Shown here: positions 1 to 11,400 of the stretch, piece after piece
Layout: each line of letters begins with the position of its first letter
How positions within the stretch are numbered: position 1 is the stretch's first letter
NCBI GenBank assembly: GCA_964036155.1
Contig: OZ038422.1
Coordinates: 16,639,201 to 16,703,200, forward strand
Reading direction: 5' to 3'
From: Diploscapter coronatus
Taxonomy: Eukaryota > Nematoda > Chromadorea > Rhabditida > Rhabditidae
DNA length: 64,000 nucleotides
Notes under the pieces: generated by a model
What the model was told of the DNA's origin: nothing
Databases searched by the model: none
Seen by the model: only the letters and a program-made list of their open reading frames with translations
Program-made: the position numbers and the translations under genes

Positions 1-545
1 TCTTCTCGCTTCTGATGTTCTTGCAGTTTCGATTGCATCAGCGAAATGTATTCGACTGCCCGTTTCAAAATCAGAGCCCGAGATGGCTGTAAATTCATTC
101 ATAAAACTTGGCGTAGAGAGTTGTAAATTAATCATTTTTCCGCGGCAAACTAAGTGAGTTTTGGTTCCAGTTTTGAATTCTTATTATGAGTAATTGAATT
201 GAATCTACGGTAGTTTACCTTCTCTCCATCGATGAGTGGAATAGAATCCCTGAGAACCATGAAGTGATCTTTGATATGATCTCTTCTCCGTCTCTCCAAC
301 TCATTGTGATGAGCCCTTCTATCTTCAAGCGAAGGAGAATGCGATTTGCCGCTGTTCGAGTCATCCTGAACCTGACTACCAATCATCTCGTTCAAATTAT
401 ACGATGCATAAAGAGGGCTCAGAGAACTTGTATTCGTAGGGATACTGTAGGCGTTTAAAATTACCTCGCTGACATCAGAATATCGTCTTTTTCGATGTTT
501 GACGGAGGAGTAGATTGCTGGAGTGGCGATGTCAGTGAAATACAT
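1..545 (-). CDS. mxl-3: Max-like bHLH(-leucine zipper) transcription factor, MXL-3 type (3' end outside window)
   Basis: Exons 545-219 and 86-1; intron 218-87 is phase 0 (AAG|GTAAAC ... TTTACAG|CC). The first exon encodes 109 residues. The basic region [16 protein letters not shown] lies at about residues 80-95, with H, E and RRR placed as needed for E-box contacts. The loop is PLIDGEK. Helix 2 ([13 protein letters not shown]) opens exon 2, and the zipper region starts before the window edge. Max partners form dimers that bind CACGTG in the nucleus. The [11 protein letters not shown] wording is closer to what I remember of worm MXL-3 than MXL-1; that assignment is from memory. I start at the ATG at 545. 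The frame stays open to 773, but that extension is low-complexity and lies in a pyrimidine-rich upstream tract. Helix 2 begins at the window edge, so the C-terminus is unseen. Confidence 0.88.
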
Positions 546-3500
546 GATAGGTGGTGAAGAATGAAGAATGAAGAATGAGATGGAGGCGATGAACTGGTCA
601 ACTGAAACTCGAAGACTATCTCTGAATCTGTGCGAAGAAGTAGAAAACAGGGCACGATATTGCAGAGAAATGATATTTCGTGCAGAGAGGCACGAATATT
701 TGACAGAGGATGAAAACCCTCGAGAGAGAGAACACGCCCCTTTTGGATGTTCGATGGGAAGGCAGAGGGGCAATCAACCAGGAAGACTGGAGGCTGTGCA
801 AAGAACGAGGAATGGTGGAGTGGAAGTGGAATATGCGTTGCCAAAGGCGAAATGACAGAAGAACATACGGACGCATTCTAAAGATAAGAGAGAAGGCAGA
901 GGAATGAAGCAACACCACGCAAATATTTCATCAGTAAGTGAAACGAGAGATGGAAAGACTGACAACGAGATAGCGGGGCAGACAGAGGGAAGGCAGGGTT
1001 CGACAGAAGGCGAGAAGATTGCATCATACTTATGCGCTCATGATCGAATCGAAACTGATCACGCCGATTTCACGCCTATTTCCAATTGTTGACGATAGAC
1101 ATTATCAGAAGAAGACAGATGAAGAAGAATAACCGAATAAAAATATATCGAGAAAAAAACGACTCTATAGCCTAAATCATAGACTGGAAGCATGTGAAAT
1201 AAAGCCATGAGGAATGCTCCATACATTATTGAATTTGGTAAAGGTGGAGATTGGACAAGCATCGCTTGCTTATATCCTCTATCCTCTCAGCTCTCCGATG
1301 GATTAGCTCATAAGCTGTTACTTGTCTTTGCCCAACCCCTTTTCGGATTACGGCCGCCCTTTCACCCAAACGTTTTTCGCGACTTATCAATCCCGTCCGA
1401 ATGAAGTGTATCATGTGAGGGAAGTTAGGCTGTGATAAAAACGATAATCCCGATTCGAGATATAATCCAACAAAAAGAGCAGGAGCTGAAGCTGCTTTGA
1501 GGGAGGAAGGAGGATTAGATACGGATAAAGGAGACCAACTGCAGCGATTCAGCAGCAGGAGACAGACACAGCTACAAATCGCTATTAACATCGAACGGAT
1601 AAAGTGTGGGTGGGGGTGGATGTGAAGCAGATAAACGTTAAATTCACGAAAAAAAATAAGATCTACGGTACATACATTCCAAGTGAGAATTTTTAATGAG
1701 TTTTGCAATACGTTATATTCCTGCCATCATCTTTCCAATGTTCGGAGTCCACGTATTCTAGCCGGCGCAAAGTAAACAGTCAAAACAGTTGCCTTTCGCT
1801 CCTTTGCTAGAGGCAACGTTGTACCTCTTCGACTTGATAATTCATCTTCATTCATTAGATTGCGATGAGTACGGCCAAAGGAAGGCAATGAAGGGTGCAA
1901 AGTGCAGCGGGGAAAGAAATATACGCAGCCATCAAAAAGCGTGAATCGAATCGAAAACTTTGAACAAAAATGAGACAGAGAAAATAGATGAAGATAGGGG
2001 ACAAAGGTGCACGTGCAATGCATGTGAATAGCACTAGAGAGACACACAGAGGGGATGCCCCAGTGTCATTCCAGACAACCTATAGCACAGGGAAGAGAGC
2101 TGTCATACTACTACTGCCACCACTCGGCTATCGCTCAACTCAATCAAGCATCACTGTTCACAAGAAGAAGCGCAAGGCTTACACATCGCACACTCTGATC
2201 AAATGACTTGAATCATTGCCTCGTTTATGGAACAGAGTCATGTAAAGGTGCTGATTTTAGATTCTTGTTCCTATTTATAGAATGTTCAAACGCTACACAT
2301 CTTTTCTGATAGAAATTTCAGATGTGCAACCCTGAAAATGTTATGGTTGTAGTCTAGAAACGTGTGAATTTCTTAAGAGTTATGAATAAAACAAGGAAAT
2401 GCATGTAGGGTAATACCAAAAAGCCGACCGACTGATTGTCGTTGAGAATGTGTGAAGAATGAACGAAACATTAGAAAACATCAACTGATGCAACTGATGA
2501 CGGTGGCTAATTGCCGGAGGCAGGCACTGCCTGCCGCTCGCCACACCGCAGAAGGACAGAAGGAAGGGACTAATTAGCTTGGCAAAGCTTTCCTGCAAGA
2601 TTCTATTTTGTGCAGGCCAAGTTCGAAAGCACAGCTCAAAATAACTGTTAGAGCTGTGATGTCTGCGTACGCAGGCTGCTGCTTGCTCTGCTATGCTTCT
2701 GCAATTTAACTTGATGCAGACCTAGATGGGGAAAAAGGGAAAAGGAACGCGAAATGCACGGACGGAGCGCGCGCAAATCGAACAGAAAACGAGGAAAACA
2801 AAAGTGCAGCATGAGAGAGGCACATGCATTGGCAAAATAGAGAAACAATGGAGAGGGAAAGGGAACACAAGGGCATTCCCCAGTTCATGCTCCATCCAGA
2901 CATCACGGAGCTGCAATTTGTTGTTGTAGGAAAAAATCGAGAATATTTCGGCAAACATTTTTAAATTTAAAAAAAAAAAACAAATAAATTCAAACAGCAA
3001 TGTTTTACATCTATAAAAAAAAATATCTTCTTTCGAAACTTATCTCATTGTTCTTATCAACAAAAACAAATAAGGTGTGTGAATTTTCGATTGTTATTTC
3101 CGAGAACGAAGTTGAACTTCATCGAGTTAACATTGTAACTAATCGCAGTAATTTCTAATCAGAGTTAGACTTTGATCCAAGTACTAGGAGGGAAATTGTA
3201 TCTATCCTGGCGCGCTAATTGCACGTGTGCAAAACATCTCTCCAGAATCGCGTCAGGATAGATCCAAAAATTCTCCGAATATGAACTATTCAGCTAGGAA
3301 GAGTAACACAATCAAATTTGTAATGCCGTTAGTTTTCTCATACCTTGTACAGTTTCTAGTATGAACTTTAGACAATCATGCATACTTTGAACATGTTTCA
3401 TTCCCATTTGTTTTATTATATTTCAAGGACTAAACAAATTCTTAAACCTACAATTAGAGGCCGCAAGTCGCTCACTTTTTGAAGACACATTTTCTTTAAG

Positions 3501-4383
3501 AATTTTTCGTATTTTTTATTATCGAAGTTTTCCAAATCATAAGTTGATGTTTAATTAAAAAAAACTATGTTAAGTAACCCTGGATAAAATTTATCCTAAA
3601 GCATTTTTCATTCCATGATTACACCTCTAAACGCTGAAAAACCGCTGAAATTCGGGGTAGAATATAAGAGATCAAATAATTTTGACTATTTTTGAGGGTT
3701 TTCTGCAATTACATTAGTATGTTTCTCCGAAAAATTATCGATTTCGAAAAATCACTTGCTCCTCCTACCTCGATGATCAAAAAATTTCGAACGAGAACGA
3801 TTTATGAAATTAGTTACTTAGACACATTTTATACTCTCTTCTACTAGAGATAGATATCTGTGAATGTATATCGCCAAGATTTTCTTAAAATTTCGGTAAA
3901 ATTTTTAATAGAGGATTAGCGAAGCATTCTTAGCATTATTCATTGTTCCAAAGCTTTGTGCATCATCGTACCTATTGTATTTCTGTAAAAGTTTCTGTGA
4001 AGAAACGAAATAATTTATTCACATCAACAATGATAAGTTTTGAATTTGAAACAAGACAATAAATACTCGTTTTAATGATATATAAATTAGAGTTTGAGCT
4101 TTCACTGACCGTAGAATTTTAATCTATAGACGAACTGTTGATAGTTTGGTCATAAACTCGAAAGTAACTAACAACGGCATAAATTATGATTTTTCAGCAA
4201 TAAGTAAATGCGTCGCTGGTAAAATGTTGAATTTTGTCAATACCCAATAATTGACGATAAATCGTGATAGCTGAAATGCTCGAGATTCATGTCTGATTTG
4301 CATTTCTAAATTTTATAGAAAATTTCATCAATACCAAGCACTTCAGATAATCATATACAAATTGTTCAATTTAGGCGCAATGA
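546..4383. other. Intergenic region, no supported gene
   Basis: Between the Max-like gene and the poly-Q gene; both are transcribed on the minus strand. Much of about 560-2900 is purine-rich on the plus strand, so pyrimidine-rich on the coding strand of the Max-like gene. It gives many open but low-complexity frames with no family motif. About 2900-4383 is plain AT-rich sequence in which I see nothing. It may hold the promoter and outron of the Max-like gene. Confidence 0.6.
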
Positions 4384-5861
4384 TTACTTTTTCTTTCCGA
4401 AGTGTTGACTATGTTCATACTCGATCTGCTCAAGCAAATGCTTCATTTCAGCCAGCTTCAACTGCCTCCAGTCTGGACTCGGCCCGTACTTGGACGCCAG
4501 ATTTGCAATTTCCATGAGCGATTCAGGAGTGATCTTCAAATTGTCAATTGTCACCGAGCGTCCGTCAAGAACTTTGCATGCATAAGGGTTTGTCTCAAGA
4601 GCTGTCTAAAATTGTTCTGTCTAATGAAAGTAAAAAGTTAGTAAGCTCTTTTAATTTTTCAAAGCTATACGGCTTGGATAGAGTGTAAGGTGTTCACGAA
4701 TTTTTAAAACCTATTTTCGTTTATTAATTTTCTTCGGGAGCATTATTTCAAGAAATTCCAACCACATGTTTGCTTTATCCACTCGGTGGGACGCATGCCA
4801 TCTTTGGATTAGCCGCAGAAACATCGAAAAAGTCTATTTTCGCTTTTACGAGCATATTTTATGTGAAAATATGCAGGATTATGCCTATCCCGAATCTGAA
4901 ACCGTTTTTGAGTTGCACCAATCCAGAAAGGTTTATAACCAAAAAATCGAGGGTAAAATGTAAAGAAAAAATCTAGAAAGTTTACCCCGTCACAGGTATG
5001 CCTAGGCCATACTGTAGTTGGGAAAAAATGAAACCGTACATTTTCATGAATACTCCACCGAGCAGAATAAAAGGTAGTTGCAAACTTCTTGAATACCCCC
5101 GAAGAAACTTATTCAATGAAAATAGGTTAAAAATCGTGGACTACCCTATATGTTCCAAGAATAAAAAACATGTAATTTGAAATTCTTCAGCCAGAAATTA
5201 TTGCAAATTTAAAATGTTCAAAAAAAAAAGTGCATACCTTCGCTTCAGTGAGAAATTTGTTGTAGGTCTGAGATGCTTTAGGGGCGAGACTCTGGGCCAA
5301 TTGAATGAATTGCTCTTCTGGAGACGCAACAGGAGGCTGGACCAACTGGAGGGTGGCTGGTTTAGTCGTTGAAGGATAGGATGAATATGCGTGGCGCGAA
5401 GCGGCGCCAGCCAAAGATGCAACTTGAGCAGCGTTCGGGGAAATCACAGAACCAGCGATTTGATGCTGAGGGGTTGTGACTGCTGCTGGAGCTTCAAGGA
5501 AGCCCATTTGCTGAGGCTGAGCATGAGCATAGGAATGGTAGATATTAGGTTGTTGTTGTTGAGAAGAAATTGGAGCGGCCGCAGGAATGGGGCCGGGAAT
5601 TTGTTGTGATAACTGGGAAATTTGTTGCTGTTGTTGTTGTTGTTGTTGCTGCTGTTGCTGCTGCTGTGTATGATAAGGATGGGATGTATGGGTCAACGAA
5701 GGAGCCGGTGTATTCTCGGTATTAGGAGAATATGCATAATACTGAACAGTAGGATTGTACTGAAACTGAAATTGAAAGGAATCTTATAAAGCTAAATAAT
5801 TCACCACCTGATGAGGAAATGAGAATGCCGAAACAACCAGCGACGATAGAAATACTAACAT
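4384..5861 (-). CDS. Secreted poly-glutamine protein, function unknown
   Basis: Exons 5861-5808, 5765-5239 (last base 5238) and 4605-4384 join in phase 0 to give 267 residues ending FGKKK-stop. The first exon encodes a near-complete signal peptide (MLVFLSSLVVSAFSFPHQ). The middle exon has a Tyr-rich start, a run of 15 Gln, then an Ala/Gln/Pro-rich part ending SLAPKASQTYNKFLTEAK. The last exon encodes a compact charged module with PDWRQLKLAEMKHLLEQIEY that looks alpha-helical. A splice acceptor (TTTTCAG) sits 6 nt before the ATG, which supports this start by trans-splicing. I do not recognise the family. A secreted or cuticle-associated protein is possible, but only the signal peptide supports export. 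The 630-nt second intron carries a degenerate foldback repeat. Confidence 0.78.
4690..5150. repeat. Degenerate foldback element inside the poly-Q gene intron
   Basis: The left part near 4690-4750 and the centre near 4995-5055 (CATACTGTAGTTGGG, then ATTTTCATGAAT) resemble the left arm and centre of the hairpin at 25376-25680. The right part near 5095-5145 resembles the reverse complement of the left. It is therefore a second, older copy of that family. Confidence 0.5.
5622..5666 (-). repeat. CAG/CAA trinucleotide tract (15 Gln codons)
   Basis: Fifteen consecutive Gln codons, CAA and CAG mixed, in the middle exon of the poly-Q gene. Codon mixing tends to limit slippage. Confidence 0.95.
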
Positions 5862-5867
5862 CGAGAT

Positions 5868-5874
5868 CTGAAAA
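5868..5874 (-). promoter_or_regulatory. Probable spliced-leader acceptor of the poly-Q gene
   Basis: On the minus strand TTTTCAG is followed by 6 nt and then the ATG at 5861. No in-frame upstream exon is needed. Inferred trans-splice site. Confidence 0.55.
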
Positions 5875-7332
5875 TGGTAAGTGTAAATTATAGTGTAGTC
5901 AAATCGTAATAAAGTTGATCGCCACGTATTATAACATTCGTGTCGTGGAAAGAAACGTGCAATTCTTGTAAGCATCAGTAAAATTGAGAACCAAATATGA
6001 ATCAACCGTATAATGAGATGACGAGGTCAAACTTAAGTAGACTTTCAGCCAGAACAAAAAACTAGGAGAGGAGGTCGCAATAAGTCATTTACAGAATATT
6101 TGGCTTAAGGGGGGTCCGCACGAAAAACCTGGCTTAAGCCATGCCTAGGTTCGGACGAGGTTCAAGATATGTAGATATCAGTTTCAGATAAAACGCATGA
6201 TAAACTAAATACGCAAATGATGATGTTTCAAAAAATAACAAATAATAAAATGAGGAATATATTTTAAAAACGCCAATTTATAACATAATAACATAACATG
6301 AGAAAATTTTTAAGAAGGCAAAAATACGACATAGTTCGGAGAAAGTGCAGAGAAGTTTGCGAAAAATGACGAATCAAAAGGAAACAATCAGTGAATGAAT
6401 TGTGTGAATGGCAGCATTGCTTTGTACGCCGCGATGTCGTTCCTTTTGTAGGGAATCAGCTGAGCTGCCTGTAGTTCAGACGAAATGCACACAAACAGGA
6501 CAATGCTTTGAAGTGAGGAAAGGAAAAAGAGAAGATTAGGACTGAAGGCAGAGAGAAGAAGCTGATGAAACAGGGAAAAGCTGCTCGCTGGAAAAGATTG
6601 GCACAAAGTGAGGATTGGAGATCAAGATGCAACCTGTCATAACACAGCCAACACAGAGAAACCAACAGCAACAACACGATGATAAATGCGCCAGTCACTA
6701 ACACAGCAGCATAATCGCATCCACTGTTCTTTCGCCTAACTTCACTATAGGAAAAACTTGGAAATGCGTGAACAGCACATCAGTCTCTCTTTAGATTTCT
6801 TTGCCAAATTTTACAAGTTGACGAAATTGAAATAAAATCGAAGAGAAAAATACGGTAAAGATGAGAAGAAAAAATAGAATAGTAACGTTTGTAAAGATAT
6901 AGCTAGAACTTCCTCGATTCGCGCCCGCTCACTCGTCGTTCTAGTGCCAACCTTCGGCTGACTGTTTGAATTGCAATTATTCCTACTACTACTTTATTTA
7001 TAATTTAGTTGAATTGATTTAAGATTCGTAATTAAATTTAAACTACTCTATTTTTAAACAAAATATAAATATAAAATTTCTGCTAATGATAGAATCAAGA
7101 ATAGGATTTGATTCAAAATGTTTAACAGACCAATAGTCAATAATTTATATTTCGGCTGCATGACAATTTTAAATGAAATGATTAGAGATTAGTAAATCAG
7201 ATAAAGTCTCTCCAATTTCTTATAGCTTCCTACAAATTCAACCTATTCTGGTGCTTGTTTTTGACAAATTGAAATTAAAAAGATTCCAAGTGAAATCTCA
7301 TTTTTAATTAACAATCTATCTTTCATATTCAG
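5875..7332. other. Intergenic, with one possible small membrane-protein exon
   Basis: Upstream of the poly-Q gene (minus) and before the DEG/ENaC fragment (plus). Apart from the possible exon at 6380-6745, it is AT-rich with no motif I can read. Confidence 0.5.
6380..6745 (-). CDS. Possible exons of a small single-pass membrane protein (structure unresolved)
   Basis: On the minus strand, after a CCTATAG acceptor near 6745, a frame encodes a charged start (SEVRRKNSGCDY). A strong transmembrane helix follows (AAVLVTGAFIIVLLLLVSLC). A 48-nt intron (AG|GTTGCA to TTTTCCAG) would add a short Ser-rich tail and stop. Alternatively, exons nearer 6390-6450 (AAQLIPYKRNDIAAYKAML then stop) could be the end. 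I cannot choose between donors and see no clear start codon, so treat the entry as a hint that a small membrane protein is encoded here. Confidence 0.25.
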
Positions 7333-7572
7333 GTCTCCACTTTTCTATCATATACTGGCGGAATTCCAGGGATTTTGGCTGGCATATCAGTGAGTCTAAT
7401 TGTTACTATTTGTTAAATGATAAATTTGCCAAATTAACAAATAAATCAATCAAATAATATAATTGCTTTTCAGATAATATCTTTCGTTGAATTTGGTGTT
7501 TTGATAATCCGGTTATCCTATGACGCATGCTTCTTCCGAAAACAATTAAATGTATTTTATCTGACAATATAA
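7333..7572 (+). pseudogene. DEG/ENaC C-terminal fragment (tandem duplicate remnant)
   Basis: Two exon-like blocks, 7333-7389 and 7474-7572, encode STFLSYTGGIPGILAGIS and IISFVEFGVLIIRLSYDACF. They are near-copies of the last two exons of the gene at 8414-13904, with the same splice sites and phase. The second block lost the original stop and runs on for a few codons to TAA at 7570-7572. I find no matching upstream exons, so this is a decayed partial duplicate or the tail of a lost gene. Confidence 0.85.
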
Positions 7573-8413
7573 CATATATTTTATAAATTGCAACTTTCGT
7601 AATATAAAAATAAATAGAATAATCAACCAATCAATCAATCGTTTCATATTATGTTCATCTTGATCGTATCTTCATAATTGTTGATGCTTTTAACTAAATG
7701 CTTATGCAATTTGAATATATAGTCTTAGTCACATTTATGTAATGCAATAGCATTCTTCAGCTGTTTTTATATTTGCACCTAATTTTAAATTATTTAGCAG
7801 TTAGATTGATTGATTATTAATTACACCATGGAGAAATTTGCAAAACATTATTATATCTTTAGCATATTCAAATACCTAGAAGAAATAACGTAGTTACACA
7901 ACATCTGAAACTTAAAGGCGTCAAGATTCTTTTGAATTGAGAGTTCGGAATAATATGGCATTGGTACGTTTGCCTTTAATAATTGATTTTGCTATTGTCT
8001 CTTTCGTTGTGGAATGAAGATTTTCGATACGTTCTTTTCATAACTTCACTTGTGTTCAAGCATTCGTTTCTAGGAATAAAACGTACGAGTTCGTTCGAAA
8101 AACCTAAAGTTCACAAATCACTCTTTGTTCGCTTCTAAAATATGCTTCATAATAAAATGGGTGTTGCAATTTCACATGAACATTACATAGTCCTCATCGG
8201 TCTACAGAACCCATGGACCTTGAGTTTCTATTTAAAATGTCATACTTTAATAATAAAAATAATTTAAAAGTAGATACGTTTATTATCCTAAACTAATAGA
8301 TTTTTTACTTTGCTTAGATGGAATTTTTAATATCTATGTCAATACGCTTTTATGAATAAATATTAAACAATTTAAACATAAATTTATGATTTAGAATTAT
8401 ATTTTTTCCGAAG
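7573..8413. other. Intergenic, promoter side of the DEG/ENaC-like gene
   Basis: AT-rich. No exon, repeat or clear trans-splice acceptor was recognised immediately before the ATG at 8414. Confidence 0.5.
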
Positions 8414-11400
8414 ATGGATCATTTGAAATTCCTATCAATCTTGCTATACCTGTCTGTGATGTTGAGTCAGTTTCGAGACGCAGCAGCTGTGTGTACGAAT
8501 ATGTCAGCTCGTAAGGAAATTTTCTAATTATTCCTTTACGGTATTGTGCTAATAATTACTTTTATTAATGAAAATTCAGCTGAACCCCGCTTGCCAATCA
8601 TACAGTATGTGGTAGGAACGCCGGGAACAAGTAATTGACTTTTTTCTCTTCATATTTTTGCATAAACAAATATTTTAAAAAGTTTATTCACAACACTACA
8701 GCATAAAGTTGTTGAATATCAGGTTTATGCTCATTTATTACAGGACACAAACATAAAAAAAAACTTCCCATTCATCAGAATATATTATAATCAGTTAAGG
8801 TTTATATCTATGTCGTTGACATAGATGGTTTCTGTGAATTACAAGCAACTCATGTTGAGTGAATTCGATAATCCTTCTGGTTTCATTAACAGACCAGGCT
8901 CGGTTAATTGCAAAATCAATTTCCCAACTCACCAAAAGCAGAGATGATAAAACTTTTTCATAGATGAATGTAGCTAGAAGACCATAGAAAAGCTCTCGTT
9001 TGGCAATTATTACTATCCGGGGGAATGACGAGAGCAACTCGATGATCGTGATCTTAGAGTTACCCCTTGAAAGATACTGGCATGTGTTTTCGTCGCTTTT
9101 GATATACCAATTACACAAAACCATTGCGAAATCTTTATCGGACAGTCCGCAATTATACCGAATTCAGGCAGCTACTCGCATTTCGCCACCGATATGGATA
9201 TGAGTTGGTCGGTGGGAAATTATAACAGCACGCCGAAATACACGTTGTCCGCTTCGGTGATCACGGACCCCCTGCCCGAGTGCCCGGACGAGTGTCTCAT
9301 CAAGCTCTACGGCTTCTATTATTCGGATGGCAAGGATTTGGGTGAGTATTAAAGGTGCGTTCATATTTTCAACCAGTGAGCGGTCCACAGAAAAATAGCA
9401 TGGGGGAAACAGGTTAGAAATGTAGACCGTCCACGTCTCTAACCTGTCTTCTTCACATTATTTCTTTGTGGATTGTTGTCCACCGGTTGTGAAGTATATA
9501 CGAACGTGCCCTAAATGGATAACCACGAAATGACAGACCACTAAAATCAAAATAGTGTGAAAAATTGACATAGCCCCGCTTTTTACACTCACCATTGGTC
9601 ATACCAAGTATCTCGCTTCCATTTGGTCTTACATTTCGCAATTTTCAAAGTGCGATAACAATGATATTAGTCTTCTGAGTACTTTAGTAGGTAAATTTCA
9701 GAAACCTTAAATGACCAAAGTATAACGACGATTCACACACATTTGCTGTAAAAATCGAATCATTGCACTGTACACATACACCGAAAATTGATTTGACATC
9801 CGATTTTTAATTTGGTAAAATGATCAGCGATTATTTCAGTAACAATAGTCATGGCGCCGGATAGTGAGCGAACTCTCTATGAAGGCAGCGGTTACACTGA
9901 CATGGATTATATCATGCTATATTGCGTTGCGAACACATATGACTGTGGCGCGACTGTTCCACTGTATCAATACTATTCCTCCGAATTGCAAGGTATATCT
10001 TCACTTTTTCCCAAACTGGTTTATTAACGTCTCAAAACAATGCTGACTATTTATCTAATGATATCAATAGTAAGTTTTTGTGGGAAAAATACTGATGATT
10101 TAACTGTTGCAATCCTTCGGAACATAATTACAAACTGTGAAGGTTAACAAAGATTTGAATTTTTAGATTACTACGTGAACGTGAACTCAGATCGAGGTCC
10201 TGACGAAAACGGTTATACTTATACGATGCAGATCACTCCTACCATGCCGCTATGTTACGTCTGGTCTCCTGTGTAAGTCTTCACTTTTACTGCATTTCAC
10301 ATAATTCCAAGTGTTTTAGTAACGAAATTTCACAAATAAACTTACGCGCAAAAAGCGCAAAGATTCTTCGCTAGTAAGTGTTAAAGTTGAGCTTCAAAAC
10401 TGGTAGCTATATATAATAAACCAAAGTCCATTGAATGGTATTTCGGATGTATTTGATTTTCACTTTAATGCAATGCGTATAATTGGGGCTGATGTATAAT
10501 TACGAGGATAGATTTAAGATTCGATGTAAGATTTGATTTAGAGCCGATACAACAACTACAACGACTTCCACAAGCACATCAACATCTACAGCTATTCCAA
10601 TTGTTATTACTGAGACGGAAACGACACAATTAGCTACTGCGGTGACGGAAAGCACCATTGTATGCAAATCTATTTCACTTTTCAAAAATCATTCAAGCCA
10701 ATTTATATTATAAGGATAATTCAACTTTTGACATTGCAGGCAACATGGACAACTACTCCAACTACTACTACTACCGAGACTACAGTATGTAAAATTTCAT
10801 GACATTTACAATACACATTTTGTAAATTATCTAAAAATTGGCAATATTAATGCAGCAGAAGGAAATTTTCATAACTTTAATTACCATTCTGAAAATCGTC
10901 TATTTTAACTTATAGATTTTGAAATTGATGATGTTAAATTTGCGCGCGAAGTTGAAAAATTCGATTGCTTTTTGATTAACCACGAACATTTCAGACAACA
11001 ACGACAACCACTACTCCTAGTACTACCACAGGTCTGCAAACTCATTTTCAATAAGATAATATAAGTTCAATACTACACAACTGAATCATTTTAACAGATT
11101 TTACATTGATTTATCCAGGATCATCACTACAAGAAGAAAAGGAAATCGTGTTCAAGGGTATACCGCCGGAGGAACAGGAAAAGGTCCTAGTTTCTGACTG
11201 TAACTTTATCTACATGAATTAAATATGAAAGTATATCGCGTTCAATAAGTATTTTTTTGCATCAAAACACATAGGAAGAACGTAACGATGAGAAAATTAG
11301 CATTGACCATATTTATCGAAAAAGTATTTTAGATAATCGAAGATGTCACATACGATCCTACATTGACGAGGGATTATATTCCATTTCTGATTGGTGGTTA

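Noticed and set aside
568..918. Open frames on both strands upstream of the Max-like gene
   Set aside because: Low-complexity purine/pyrimidine-rich sequence; every frame is open by composition.
9164..9388. Minus-strand open frame opposite DEG/ENaC exon 3
   Set aside because: Shadow of a plus-strand exon whose phase and Cys pattern fit its neighbours.
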